The notes beneath the pieces were generated by a model. The model had not been told where the DNA came from, ran no database searches, and was given only the letters and a program-made list of their open reading frames with translations. The position numbers were made by a program, and so were the translations under genes. Below, piece by piece: positions 26,714 through 35,537 of a stretch of DNA of 57,800 nt. Numbering within the stretch: the stretch's first letter is position 1; every line of letters begins with the position of its first letter. The DNA is from Synergistaceae bacterium (GTDB lineage: Bacteria; Synergistota; Synergistia; Synergistales; Aminobacteriaceae). The stretch lies in NCBI GenBank assembly GCA_017443945.1, contig JAFSXS010000093.1, positions 1 through 57,800 of the forward strand, given 5' to 3'.

Positions 26714-27808
26714 TCAGGGTCCCATGAAAGAAATCAAATTATAGCCTTTTTCACTGCCGACTCTCAACATGTATTCCATTCTATAAATAAATCGGCGATA
26801 AAAATCTATAATCAAATCAACCGGAGTATCATCTTCCTTGGGAATATTAGCATTATACTCATCTATCTGTTCTTGCGTCATATTCTTTGAGTAAAGCAAT
26901 TTATAAGTCTCAGTGCCTCGTTTTTTCCTTAATTTAGCAGTAAATTCATTTTCTCTGCCGGAAGACAAAGCCTCAATAGTATCCCTAATGTCTGCTAACA
27001 TATTCATAATAGATTGGTGCGTGTAGAAATTGTGCGTCAAATACCATTCAAAGCCTTTAGTGTATATAATATTTCCGTCTTTATCTTTTGGATTCCAATA
27101 TTTAACCCTTTTTTTATTAGCTTCAAGTTCATCATCGTAATATTTATAAAGAAATGGAGTAAGATATTGCGCAACATCATCTTCTTCTATTGATATTTCA
27201 GAGCTTTTCATTTTAGCAACACTGTCTAAGCCGTTACTATCAGCATAATCAATAACTCTAACCGGCATAATCCAGAAATATGAAGAACTATCATGACCGT
27301 CGACTATTCCAATTTCGCGCTTGAAAATATCCCTGCCGATAATATCAAAACTTAATTTCTGAATCTGATTGATGACATTTTCGTTATCTTCGTGAATTGA
27401 ATCTGCATTGTCAAAAAGTTTTCTCAATTCATAATAAGATCTATGACGAATATCCGACTCATCTAAAAACTTTTGAGACGCATAATAAATTAAATCATTC
27501 GACATATAATCCGGATAATCTTCTTTGAGCAAATCTAACATTTTTATAATATATAACTCTGATGGATCACAACGCCTTGTAAAATCAGTTTCTTTCTGCG
27601 GGAGAATACCCCCTAATGCATTCATGATTTCTTCTTTGCTGACATCTTGATAATTATTAACTGTTATACAATCATAACCGGAATTCTTATACTTTTTCCA
27701 ATTTTTATATTTGGGATCATAAATATAATAAATATATCTGCCCTTAGTTACAAAAATTAAATTTTCTTCAGTAAACTTTACGGCTTCAAAATTGTCAAAT
27801 AATTTCAT
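26714..27808 (-). CDS. Hypothetical protein, orphan
   Basis: 364 aa, not recognised. No signal peptide, no membrane segment; charged, Tyr- and Asn-rich, probably cytosolic and mostly helical. There is an N-terminal beta-like region (FVTKGRYIYYIYDPKYKNWKK in part) and a C-terminal helical region. Start ATG has GGAG seven bases upstream, so it is likely to be translated. It stands alone with repeat copies on both sides (26577-26627 and 27853-28104), and a minus-strand TATAAT in the upstream repeat faces it, which suggests an accessory gene. Confidence 0.6.
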   Translation of the reverse strand: MKLFDNFEAVKFTEENLIFVTKGRYIYYIYDPKYKNWKKYKNSGYDCITVNNYQDVSKEEIMNALGGILPQKETDFTRRCDPSELYIIKMLDLLKEDYPDYMSNDLIYYASQKFLDESDIRHRSYYELRKLFDNADSIHEDNENVINQIQKLSFDIIGRDIFKREIGIVDGHDSSSYFWIMPVRVIDYADSNGLDSVAKMKSSEISIEEDDVAQYLTPFLYKYYDDELEANKKRVKYWNPKDKDGNIIYTKGFEWYLTHNFYTHQSIMNMLADIRDTIEALSSGRENEFTAKLRKKRGTETYKLLYSKNMTQEQIDEYNANIPKEDDTPVDLIIDFYRRFIYRMEYMLRVGSEKGYNLISFMGP

Positions 27809-27852
27809 TCTCTTACTCCATCAAAAAGTTTTTATTCATGGAAAATTATAAC

Positions 27853-27913
27853 ATTAAAGTCTTTCGGAAACGTGCATTTATAATCATGGGCGGGGAGCTC
27901 GCACACATACAAC
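27853..27913 (+). repeat. Partial copy of the 14001-14114 MITE-like element
   Basis: ATTAAAGTCTTTCGGAAA, then GTGCATTTATAAT, GGGCGGGG and TCGCACACATACAAC in the same order and spacing as 14001-14068. The right end is missing; the sequence runs into the next repeat. Confidence 0.75.
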
Positions 27914-27957
27914 AAATTTATTGTATCGTTCTCTCATGGAATATCGGGCAACAGCAT

Positions 27958-28104
27958 TATAGCAAACACACTTGAATAACTGTAAAAACTTTTGCATGTC
28001 GGAGCTACCCCCTTAAATCAGGGTGGGTGGGCAGAACTAATTATATAAGCGCGATAAATTTTTGCATTGTATCTGGATATAACAAAATAAGTGCGTTGAC
28101 TATA
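27958..28104 (+). repeat. Dispersed palindromic repeat with G-rich core (copy B)
   Basis: About 147 bases. Outer arms are inverted (TATAGCAAACACACTT at 27958; TATAGTCAACGCACTT on the other strand ending at 28104). The centre is CTACCCCCTTAAATCA followed by GGGTGGGTGGG (28021-28031). The right half recurs inverted at 57717-57800 with about five differences in 83 bases. The minus strand contains TGCTATAAT (27954-27962 region) facing the orphan gene. Confidence 0.7.
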
Positions 28105-28215
28105 TCAAAAGCGAAACCTTTTTTACACCGGTGCAGATGGCCACATATAAATATATTCAGAATAATTTACAGCGCAAACAGACTAAATTTTACAAGTATT
28201 CAAGTGTAACTGCTA

Positions 28216-28226
28216 TATAATATAAT
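28216..28226 (+). promoter_or_regulatory. Overlapping -10 boxes for rarA
   Basis: TATAATATAAT with TTCAAG at 28199-28204 as a possible -35, 16-base spacer; 26 bases before the TTG start codon. Confidence 0.5.
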
Positions 28227-28251
28227 ACTCACATGAAAGGAGAAAAATTTT

Positions 28252-29550
28252 TTGTCAGAGTCTTTATTCACAATTCCAAATAATGAGCCTTTAGCCGCAC
28301 GAATGAGACCGGACTCACTCGAAAATTTCGCAGGCCAAGAGCATTTAATCGCATCCGGAAAAATTCTACGACGCATAATCGACAGCGATAATATTCCGTC
28401 AATGATTTTCTGGGGGCCCCCTGGTGTCGGAAAAACTACCCTCGCAAGCATAATAGCTCACAAGACTAAGGCAATATTCATAAATTTTTCGGCAGTTACC
28501 AGCGGCATACGGGAAATTCGCGAGATCATGAAGCAGGCCGACTATAACAAAAAATTTGGTCAACGCACAATTTTATTTATTGATGAGATTCATAGATTCA
28601 ATAAAGCACAGCAGGACGCATTTTTGCCATTTGTCGAGAAAGGAAGCATTATTTTAATCGGTGCTACAACAGAAAATCCTTCGTTCGAGATTAACGGAGC
28701 TTTATTGTCGCGCTGCAAAGTCTTTGTGTTGAAGGCTCTTACTCCCGAAGAAATTATTAAATTATTGCGTCGTGCATTAGAGACTCTCGGAAAAAATTAT
28801 TTCGCCGATGATGATATTTTGCACTCAATAGCTATTTTCTCAAACGGTGATGCGCGCTCGGCCTTGTCCTTACTCGAAATGATGAGCATTAACGCAGAAG
28901 TAAATCAAGACGGAAAAATTATTTTGACACGTGAAATTCTCGAACAGTGTACATCAAGAAAATCGCTTTTATATGACAAAAACGGAGAAGAACACTACAA
29001 TTTAATATCAGCCCTGCATAAATCTATGAGAAATTCAGACCCCGACGCTGCTGTTTATTGGCTCGCAAGAATGTTAGAGTCCGGCGAAGACCCTTTGTAT
29101 ATTGCCCGGCGATTAATACGTTTTGCAAGTGAAGATATTGGACTCGCTGACCCCGGCACACTTTCACTCGCTGTAGCATGTTACAATGCATGTCATTTTA
29201 TCGGTATGCCGGAATGCAGCGTGAATTTGACTCAAGCAGTTATTCATATGTCAATAGCTCCGAAATCTAACGCACTCGACGTAGCATACAATCTCGCAAA
29301 GAAGGACGCTTTAACGACTCTTGCTGAACCTGTGCCGCTTCAAATTCGTAATGCTCCGACAAAATTAATGCGCGAACTTGATTACGGGAAAAATTATCAA
29401 TATGCACACGACTATGACGCGAAATTAACAACTATGCAATGTCTGCCGGATTCATTAACCGACTGCGAATATTATAAGCCTCAAGACACTGAATCACGTT
29501 ACAAGCAAAGACTCGAGGCCATCAAAAAATGGAAGTCAGAGCACAAATAA
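28252..29550 (+). CDS. rarA: Replication-associated recombination protein A (MgsA/RarA ATPase)
   Basis: 432 aa AAA+ ATPase that acts at stalled replication forks. Walker A GPPGVGKTTLA, Walker B LFIDEIHRFNKAQQD, sensor 1 IGATTENPSFE, then the MgsA C-terminal tetramerisation region (SGEDPLYIARRLIRFASEDIG in part). TTG start with AAAGGAG nine bases upstream; the N-terminus MSESLFTIPNNEPLAARMRP fits the family. Its stop codon is 1 base from the convergent stop of the next gene. Confidence 0.93.
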   Translation: MSESLFTIPNNEPLAARMRPDSLENFAGQEHLIASGKILRRIIDSDNIPSMIFWGPPGVGKTTLASIIAHKTKAIFINFSAVTSGIREIREIMKQADYNKKFGQRTILFIDEIHRFNKAQQDAFLPFVEKGSIILIGATTENPSFEINGALLSRCKVFVLKALTPEEIIKLLRRALETLGKNYFADDDILHSIAIFSNGDARSALSLLEMMSINAEVNQDGKIILTREILEQCTSRKSLLYDKNGEEHYNLISALHKSMRNSDPDAAVYWLARMLESGEDPLYIARRLIRFASEDIGLADPGTLSLAVACYNACHFIGMPECSVNLTQAVIHMSIAPKSNALDVAYNLAKKDALTTLAEPVPLQIRNAPTKLMRELDYGKNYQYAHDYDAKLTTMQCLPDSLTDCEYYKPQDTESRYKQRLEAIKKWKSEHK

Positions 29551-29551
29551 T

Positions 29552-31216
29552 TTATTCGCCCTTTATCGGTTCAGGCCGCCCGAAATAAAATCCCTGCGCT
29601 AAATCACAGCCGGCTGACTTGAGAAATTCTAACTGCTCGCGAGTCTCGACTCCTTTCGACAGTGCCGGGATTCCTAATTTCTTGGCCATATTTATTACTG
29701 CTGCAATAATTATATTTCCCCGTTCATCATCAAGACTCTTTATCATGTCAATATCAATTTTGAGTCCGTCAAGATTAAAATCTTTCAGCACCCTCAATGA
29801 CGAATAACCCGACCCAAATGCGTCCATCCAGACTTTAAAGCCGTGATTCCTGAGTCTGTCTGTCTCGTGCTTCATTGCGTCCATGTCTACAGCTATCAAA
29901 CTTTCTGTAAGCTCAAATCTTAACATTTCACGCGGAATATTATTTTTTGCGATTGCGTCTTCTATCACACGCACTATATCTGTTAATTCAAAGTCTAGCC
30001 GCGATAAATTCAATGAAACCGGTATTAATTCCTCGCCGTTATCCTTCTCACGTTTAAGCTCCTCGCAGACTCTTTCAATCACGAACGAATCTAATTTATG
30101 AATCTGATATGACTCTTCAAGCACATATAAATAATTTGCCGGCGATAATCTTCCGTATTCCGGATCTTCCCAGCGCGTAAAGGCCTCGACTGATGCAACT
30201 TTCCCCGTGATAACATCAACAACCGGCTGAAAATATACTTTGATTCTATGAGACTGCAACGCTTCAGAGAACGAATCTAATATATGATCCTGCAAATGTA
30301 ATTGTCTGTCCATATTGCCGTCATAAAATTTTACAAGAGTCCCGTATTCGCGCTTGATTGAATCACACGCCATTTTTGCACAGTCGCAAATTATACTGAT
30401 GTCCATTTTGGGATTCTGAATCACGTAAATTCCTGCTTTAAGCTCGACAATGACTCCATGACGCATATTATTTATTCGCACACTTAAACGCTCTATTTTT
30501 TCGGGCAAATCGTCTTGAGGGGTAATAACTGCAAAATGATCGTCATCGAATCTTGCTGCAAGTCCGCGCGGAAATGTGTCCGACAAAATTCTTGCAATAG
30601 ATTTCAGCATTCTATCACCGCCGGAGAGTCCGTAAGCCTCGTTATATGTGCGGAAATTTCTGACGTTGAAATAAATGCATTTCGGTTCGCCGCCCTGTTT
30701 GACTAATTTTTTTATCAAGTTCGGTGCCTCTTGCCTGAAATATTTCATGTTCGGGAGTCCCGTTAAAGTGTCGATTATGTTCGCTTTAGGTTCAGGGAGA
30801 CTCGTTTGGCCAGAAAGTTTTAAAAGTTTGTCGCGTATGTCCATATCATGAAGGTATACATAAAATAAGCCGCCCATTTCAGAATCGTTTACAAGTTTCC
30901 CCCAGTCCTCGATTTTCTTGATGCTGCCGTTTTTCGTGATGATTCGATATGTTACATAGTCATAGCCGCCGCTCGCGTGAATTTGCGATTTAATTATCTC
31001 GTTGACTTCTTCTATGTCTTCAGGATAAACGACTGTGGCAAAGCTCCCGCCCGTGAATCTCATAAAATCCTGCGGTGAGTCGCATTCAAATATCCGCGCA
31101 ATTTCCTCACTTGCAAAAATAATTTCCTCGTCAGGGTTATCCTTATAAACGAGCAAAGCACCGGGCATATTGTCAGAAATTTTTTCGAGCGTCATAAAAT
31201 TTTCGTGATTGAACAA
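29552..31216 (-). CDS. PAS-GGDEF-EAL protein with degenerate catalytic motifs
   Basis: 554 aa, no membrane segment. PAS domain about 10-130; GGDEF domain about 148-300; EAL domain about 310-550. The GGDEF signature is FDDDHF and the metal Asp of the FxDxDxF strand is Asn (YFNVRNF), so cyclase activity is unlikely. The EAL domain keeps EAF, NLS, ELTE, LKID and QGFYFGRP, but DDFG is DAFG and EGVET is KGVET, so phosphodiesterase activity is doubtful. It may bind c-di-GMP as a sensor or act as a scaffold. It lies just downstream of two hybrid kinases on the same strand (28-base gap) and may share their transcript. Confidence 0.85.
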   Translation of the reverse strand: MFNHENFMTLEKISDNMPGALLVYKDNPDEEIIFASEEIARIFECDSPQDFMRFTGGSFATVVYPEDIEEVNEIIKSQIHASGGYDYVTYRIITKNGSIKKIEDWGKLVNDSEMGGLFYVYLHDMDIRDKLLKLSGQTSLPEPKANIIDTLTGLPNMKYFRQEAPNLIKKLVKQGGEPKCIYFNVRNFRTYNEAYGLSGGDRMLKSIARILSDTFPRGLAARFDDDHFAVITPQDDLPEKIERLSVRINNMRHGVIVELKAGIYVIQNPKMDISIICDCAKMACDSIKREYGTLVKFYDGNMDRQLHLQDHILDSFSEALQSHRIKVYFQPVVDVITGKVASVEAFTRWEDPEYGRLSPANYLYVLEESYQIHKLDSFVIERVCEELKREKDNGEELIPVSLNLSRLDFELTDIVRVIEDAIAKNNIPREMLRFELTESLIAVDMDAMKHETDRLRNHGFKVWMDAFGSGYSSLRVLKDFNLDGLKIDIDMIKSLDDERGNIIIAAVINMAKKLGIPALSKGVETREQLEFLKSAGCDLAQGFYFGRPEPIKGE

Positions 31217-31244
31217 ATTATTTTCTCTCCTTCATGTAACAAAA

Positions 31245-33185
31245 CTATCTAATTTTCAGGCCTTCAGGAATATAACGCGCTAAAATTTTTCTAAGTGCGT
31301 CGGACTTCATCGGCTTGGGCATGTAGTCATTAAATCCGTTATTTATGTATTCTTCCCTGAAACCTGTTCCGGAATGAGCAGTCAAAGCTATATATTTCGC
31401 GAGTCGTGAAGGACCGTCAATGAGTCTAGCTTTATGCAGAGTTTCTATACCATCAAGACCGGGCATTCTGTGATCGAGAAAAATTATATCGTAGTGATTA
31501 GTCTCTAACAGCTTTAAGCATTCTTCACCGGACTCGACTGTCTCGACTTGTGCTTGATATTCCTTCAGCATTCCGCGAGCTACAACAAGATTAACGGGCG
31601 TATCATCAACAACTAAAATTTTTGCGTCAGGACACGTAAAAGGCTCGTCATCATCGGGCAAATTTCCGGCCATTGCTTCAGGAAGATTCGCTAACATTGT
31701 TTCATATTCTGCGATTGTGCCTCTAAAACCTTCCTGCGCTAACTGCTGTGTAAATTCAATTGTGAACGTGCTGCCCTCTCCGTATTTGCTTTCTGCGTAA
31801 ACTTTTCCGCCCATTAACTCAATTAAATAACGCACAAGAGTCAGGCCAAGTCCCGCGCCCTGAATGCTTTGAGTCTCACCGAGATTCACGCGTTCAAATG
31901 ACCTGAACAAATGCGGCAGATCTTCAGCTCTGATTCCGATTCCTGTATCCTTTATCGCAATTTTCATGTGAAGTCTTGAATGTTCGTCAAGCTCGCCGGT
32001 AATCTGCAATGTAATCGTGCCTTCGTTCGTATATTTTACGGCGTTGTCGATTAGATTCATGATTATCTGCCTTAAATGATCCTCATCACCGTATAAATGT
32101 TCAGGCAAATTTTTATCAATGTCGAGAACGAGGACTAAATTTTTCTCATGAAGCGACTCAAAATTGCTCTCTTCTATGTCCTTGAGTAACTGCCATAAAT
32201 GATAATCAGTGTTGAATAATTCCATTTTGCCCGACTCAATTTTTGAAATGTCGAGGATATTATTTATTATCGTGAGTAAATGATTTCCCGCGCGCCTGAT
32301 GTCAAGTGAAGCCTGCCTAATATCGGGGTCTCTGCTTTCCTTGAGAATCATTTCATTCATTCCTAAAATTGCGTTCATGGGCGTGCGAATCTCGTGTGAA
32401 GTGTTCGCGAGAAAATCACTTTTTGCGCGGTTGGCTGCGTTCTTGAGTCGTGTAGAGTTTTCCGCGTTGATTCTTGACTCCTCCAAATCCTTCTCTACAG
32501 TGTTCATGCGCCTATAAGTCGGAGCTTCATAATAGAAGAATATGATAAATAATAAAATTGTCGCCGTTACATAGACAAACAAAAACTCTCTGATTATTAT
32601 ATATTGAATCACAAACGACGCTATTAATATGCAGCCTAAAATATTCATGACTATATACTGCGATTTCGCCGTGTAAAATTCTTTGTGAGTCAATTGCAGG
32701 TAAACAGCAGCAGCAACAAAATATACAACATAAACGCTCCGCCATAAAGTATTATAGGGGCCTCTCTGCAAACCTCCTGCCGTGTCAATCAGGAAAAAGA
32801 ATCCAGCTGTAGCAGGAAATAAATTAAACACTAACACAGCAAAACTCGACGCAAGCAAAATAGCATTCAACATGTCAAAATTTTCGTCTTGAACGTGTAC
32901 ATATTCCTCAACGTAACGCATTAAATAATAAGCATTGAGATTCACTACAGCATAATAAAGAGTCCTCACCGCCAAATTTAAGCCGTGCCGATGTCCCCAG
33001 CCGTCAATTAAAAGTGTCGAGATAACCTCAAGCAATGCCGCTAAAAACGTTGACAATGATAAATATCTGAATCTTTTATTTATTTCCGCATTAGTCGCAT
33101 ATCTTATAAACAAAAACGCCGTGAGTACTCCTAAAAACGGGAGCATCGTAGCTTCAAGACCGACATTAATTCCGTAAGTCAACAT
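31245..33185 (-). CDS. Hybrid histidine kinase with 7TM-like sensor
   Basis: 646 aa. About seven membrane helices in residues 10-220, a short coiled coil, HisKA with phospho-His264 (SHEIRTPMNAILGMNE), HATPase with N, G1 and G2 boxes (IMNLIDNAVKYTNEG, DTGIGI, GAGLGLTLV), and a C-terminal receiver with LVVDD and phospho-Asp in FLDHRMPGLDG. No Hpt or output domain. ATG lies within the 3' end of the upstream kinase (20-base overlap); a G11 tract nine bases upstream stands where a ribosome site would be. Confidence 0.92.
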   Translation of the reverse strand: MLTYGINVGLEATMLPFLGVLTAFLFIRYATNAEINKRFRYLSLSTFLAALLEVISTLLIDGWGHRHGLNLAVRTLYYAVVNLNAYYLMRYVEEYVHVQDENFDMLNAILLASSFAVLVFNLFPATAGFFFLIDTAGGLQRGPYNTLWRSVYVVYFVAAAVYLQLTHKEFYTAKSQYIVMNILGCILIASFVIQYIIIREFLFVYVTATILLFIIFFYYEAPTYRRMNTVEKDLEESRINAENSTRLKNAANRAKSDFLANTSHEIRTPMNAILGMNEMILKESRDPDIRQASLDIRRAGNHLLTIINNILDISKIESGKMELFNTDYHLWQLLKDIEESNFESLHEKNLVLVLDIDKNLPEHLYGDEDHLRQIIMNLIDNAVKYTNEGTITLQITGELDEHSRLHMKIAIKDTGIGIRAEDLPHLFRSFERVNLGETQSIQGAGLGLTLVRYLIELMGGKVYAESKYGEGSTFTIEFTQQLAQEGFRGTIAEYETMLANLPEAMAGNLPDDDEPFTCPDAKILVVDDTPVNLVVARGMLKEYQAQVETVESGEECLKLLETNHYDIIFLDHRMPGLDGIETLHKARLIDGPSRLAKYIALTAHSGTGFREEYINNGFNDYMPKPMKSDALRKILARYIPEGLKIR

Positions 33186-35112
33186 CAGTTAGTACCCCCC
33201 CCCCCTGCGTAATTTTACTGGGAGGAATATATTTCGCTAACATCTCCTCAAGCTCTGCACCGTTTACAGGTTTGCTCAAGAAATCATCAAAGCCTGCGGA
33301 CAATAATTCAGCCCTCACGCCTACAAGAGCATTTGCAGTACAGACTATAACTTTTGCGCTTGCTCCGGGTGCATTTGTCATCTGCTTTAATTTCGCGAGA
33401 GTCTCTTTGCCGTCCATGTGAGGCATCATGTAGTCCATCAAGATAACGTCATAAGGATTCTTTGCGATTTTATTTAAGCACTCTTCACCCGATTCGGCCT
33501 CGTCAATTTTTATCTGCGTTTCCTTCATTAATGAGCGCAAAACGATTCTATTCATGTCATTGTCATCAACTATTAAGACTCTTGCGTCGGGAGCTTTCAA
33601 AACTTTGCGGGACTCTTTCTTCTGCTTTGAGTCTTCTGATTCGTATTGCTTGATTGTCTTGCTGCCGACTACTTTTTGAGGGATTACAACGTGAAATGTC
33701 GAACCGATTCCATATGTTGAAGTAACTTCTACTGTGCCGCCCATTAACTCAATTAAGCGTCCTGTTATGGCGAGTCCGAGTCCTGTTCCCTCGATGTTAT
33801 GCGTTTCTTTCGAGGTTATGCGGCTGAACGATTGAAATAATTTCGGTATGTCTTCCGCGTGAATGCCGATTCCTGTATCAGTTACTGTTATGTGCAAAAC
33901 AATTAATGACGGGTCATCAGCTTTTGCTCCCGAAAGAGTAAATTTAACGCTGCCCTTTTTCGTGTACTTGACGGCGTTGTTAAGAATATTTACCATTATT
34001 TGATGAACTCTGATTCTATCGCCAAAAAGTTCTTCAGGCAAAGACTCATCAATCTGCGAAATATATTTTAAGCCCTTCTGCTCGGCTCTGATTCGAATCA
34101 TGTTATCAACGTCGCGCAAGACTCGTGCTAAATCGTAATTTCTTGACGATAATTCAAGCTGGCCGGACTCAATTTTCGAGAAGTCAAGAATATCATTTAT
34201 TATGTGCAATAAAGTATTTCCCGCGCTTTGAATATCACGTGCATATTCATAAATGGGGCCTGACTCATATTTTCGCAAAATTACTTCGTCCATTCCTAAA
34301 ATTGTAGTAAGAGGCGTGCGAATCTCATGAGACATATTTGCAAGAAATTCACCTTTTGCTGCGTCGGCGGCGATTGCTGCTGCGTTTGCTTCGTCGGCGA
34401 TTTCCTTTGCTTTACGTAAACGTTTAAGAGTGCGCTCAAGATCTCTATATGCAGGAGTCTCTAACAGGAAGAAGAAATAATATACGTTCACCGAAATTAT
34501 TATGAAATTTACAGGAATATCCGGGAAGAAATTAATCTGCGCAATCTGAATCACCCAGCAGACCGCGAAATTTGCAAACAACGCCCATAATTGACCGCGA
34601 GAAAAATTTTTACTGTAAATATAAATTTCTACCCATGTCCATACAGCCCAAACAGCCGGGAAACCGTACGAAATAAACCAGCTTAACACGCCGGGAACTA
34701 ATTCGCCGTTATTTATTGCGTAATTTGCGCCGGTAAAGTGTCCTACGAGCATTAAATAAAAGAATATTCCCAACACTATATTTTGCGCGTAAAGCATTCG
34801 TTTTTTGCCGATAGTTTTATCAGTGCTGAAGCCCGCTATGTAACGCATGAACATGAAATATACTCCGCAAGAGGCCATTTGCCAGACGAGCATACAATAA
34901 TATTTTGACGTAATTGACCATGTAGAATCTTTCGCAAGAATCACAGACACAAATACATCAACAATGCTGCTTGCCGTCGTCATGTAGCAGTAACGCAATA
35001 AACCCTTTTTATCAGACGTTGAACCCGAATATATAAGCTCAAGATATACACATAGCGTAACACTTAGAAAAATTACGGCGATTTCTGATTCTATTATGTA
35101 ATGACTTTCCAA
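33166..35112 (-). CDS. Hybrid histidine kinase with membrane sensor
   Basis: 648 aa, same plan as its downstream neighbour: about seven membrane helices (1-220), coiled coil (225-250), HisKA with His262 (SHEIRTPLTTILGMDE), HATPase (MVNILNNAVKYTKKG, DTGIGI, GTGLGLAIT), receiver (LIVDDNDMNRIVL; MDYMMPHMDG). The two genes are probably paralogues. The last codons cross a run of 11 G (33195-33205 on the complementary strand) that encodes Gly-Gly-Gly; the frame ends inside the next kinase gene. Confidence 0.92.
   Translation of the reverse strand: MESHYIIESEIAVIFLSVTLCVYLELIYSGSTSDKKGLLRYCYMTTASSIVDVFVSVILAKDSTWSITSKYYCMLVWQMASCGVYFMFMRYIAGFSTDKTIGKKRMLYAQNIVLGIFFYLMLVGHFTGANYAINNGELVPGVLSWFISYGFPAVWAVWTWVEIYIYSKNFSRGQLWALFANFAVCWVIQIAQINFFPDIPVNFIIISVNVYYFFFLLETPAYRDLERTLKRLRKAKEIADEANAAAIAADAAKGEFLANMSHEIRTPLTTILGMDEVILRKYESGPIYEYARDIQSAGNTLLHIINDILDFSKIESGQLELSSRNYDLARVLRDVDNMIRIRAEQKGLKYISQIDESLPEELFGDRIRVHQIMVNILNNAVKYTKKGSVKFTLSGAKADDPSLIVLHITVTDTGIGIHAEDIPKLFQSFSRITSKETHNIEGTGLGLAITGRLIELMGGTVEVTSTYGIGSTFHVVIPQKVVGSKTIKQYESEDSKQKKESRKVLKAPDARVLIVDDNDMNRIVLRSLMKETQIKIDEAESGEECLNKIAKNPYDVILMDYMMPHMDGKETLAKLKQMTNAPGASAKVIVCTANALVGVRAELLSAGFDDFLSKPVNGAELEEMLAKYIPPSKITQGGGVLTDVDLRN
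33195..33205 (-). repeat. Homopolymer G11 tract at the junction of two kinase genes
   Basis: Eleven C on the plus strand, read as GGG codons near the end of the upstream kinase and lying nine bases before the ATG of the downstream kinase. Confidence 0.95.
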
Positions 35113-35408
35113 ATTTATGCCTGCTCCTTACTGCACGAAAAATATTATTTGTGAGAAATTATATTTATGAAAAGTATAGCACCTATGAAGTATTTAGCGT
35201 GATATAATTATTAAAAATTTTCCCCCATTTGAGTCAAAGAAAATATTTTTACTAATACTTCTACTAATACAAAAATGTTAGCTTGTGATTTATCGTGCAA
35301 AGACTCGCAAATATTTTTTTCGCGATAAGGCGTTAATTTTTACTCACATGTTTGCGCAAAAAAATTTTTATGAGATTCAACTTATTCATTTATTGCGATT
35401 TCATGCTA

Positions 35409-35505
35409 TAAATTTATCGTGCAAAAACGTTCGTCCCGCCCACCCGCCCGCCCGGATTGAAGGGGTAGCGCGAACACGCAAAAATTTTTTTCTCACAGTT
35501 ATAGC
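35409..35505 (-). repeat. Dispersed repeat with quadruplex core (copy E)
   Basis: Read on the minus strand it follows copy B: ATAACTGT, TTTTTGC, GCTACCCC, GGG-rich core, then GCACGATAAATTT. The core on the plus strand is CCCGCCCACCCGCCCGCCC (35435-35453), that is five GGG runs with one-base loops on the minus strand. The rest of the 425-base gap 35113-35537 is AT-rich with nothing else recognised. Confidence 0.6.
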
Positions 35506-35521
35506 ACCTGCACTCTAAATG

Positions 35522-35530
35522 TGATATTAT
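35522..35530 (+). promoter_or_regulatory. Extended -10 promoter, probably giving a leaderless mRNA
   Basis: TGATATTAT ends 7 bases before ATG 35538, so transcription should start at or next to the A of the start codon. No ribosome site is visible between. The element directly follows repeat copy E. Confidence 0.45.
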
Positions 35531-35537
35531 TCAACGC

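Noticed and set aside
26612-26890. Plus-strand ORF of 92 codons
   Set aside because: It has no ribosome site and overlaps the better supported orphan gene on the minus strand.
35285-35518. Plus-strand ORF of 77 codons upstream of the hybrid kinase
   Set aside because: It runs through repeat copy E, has no ribosome site and its product is low in structure.
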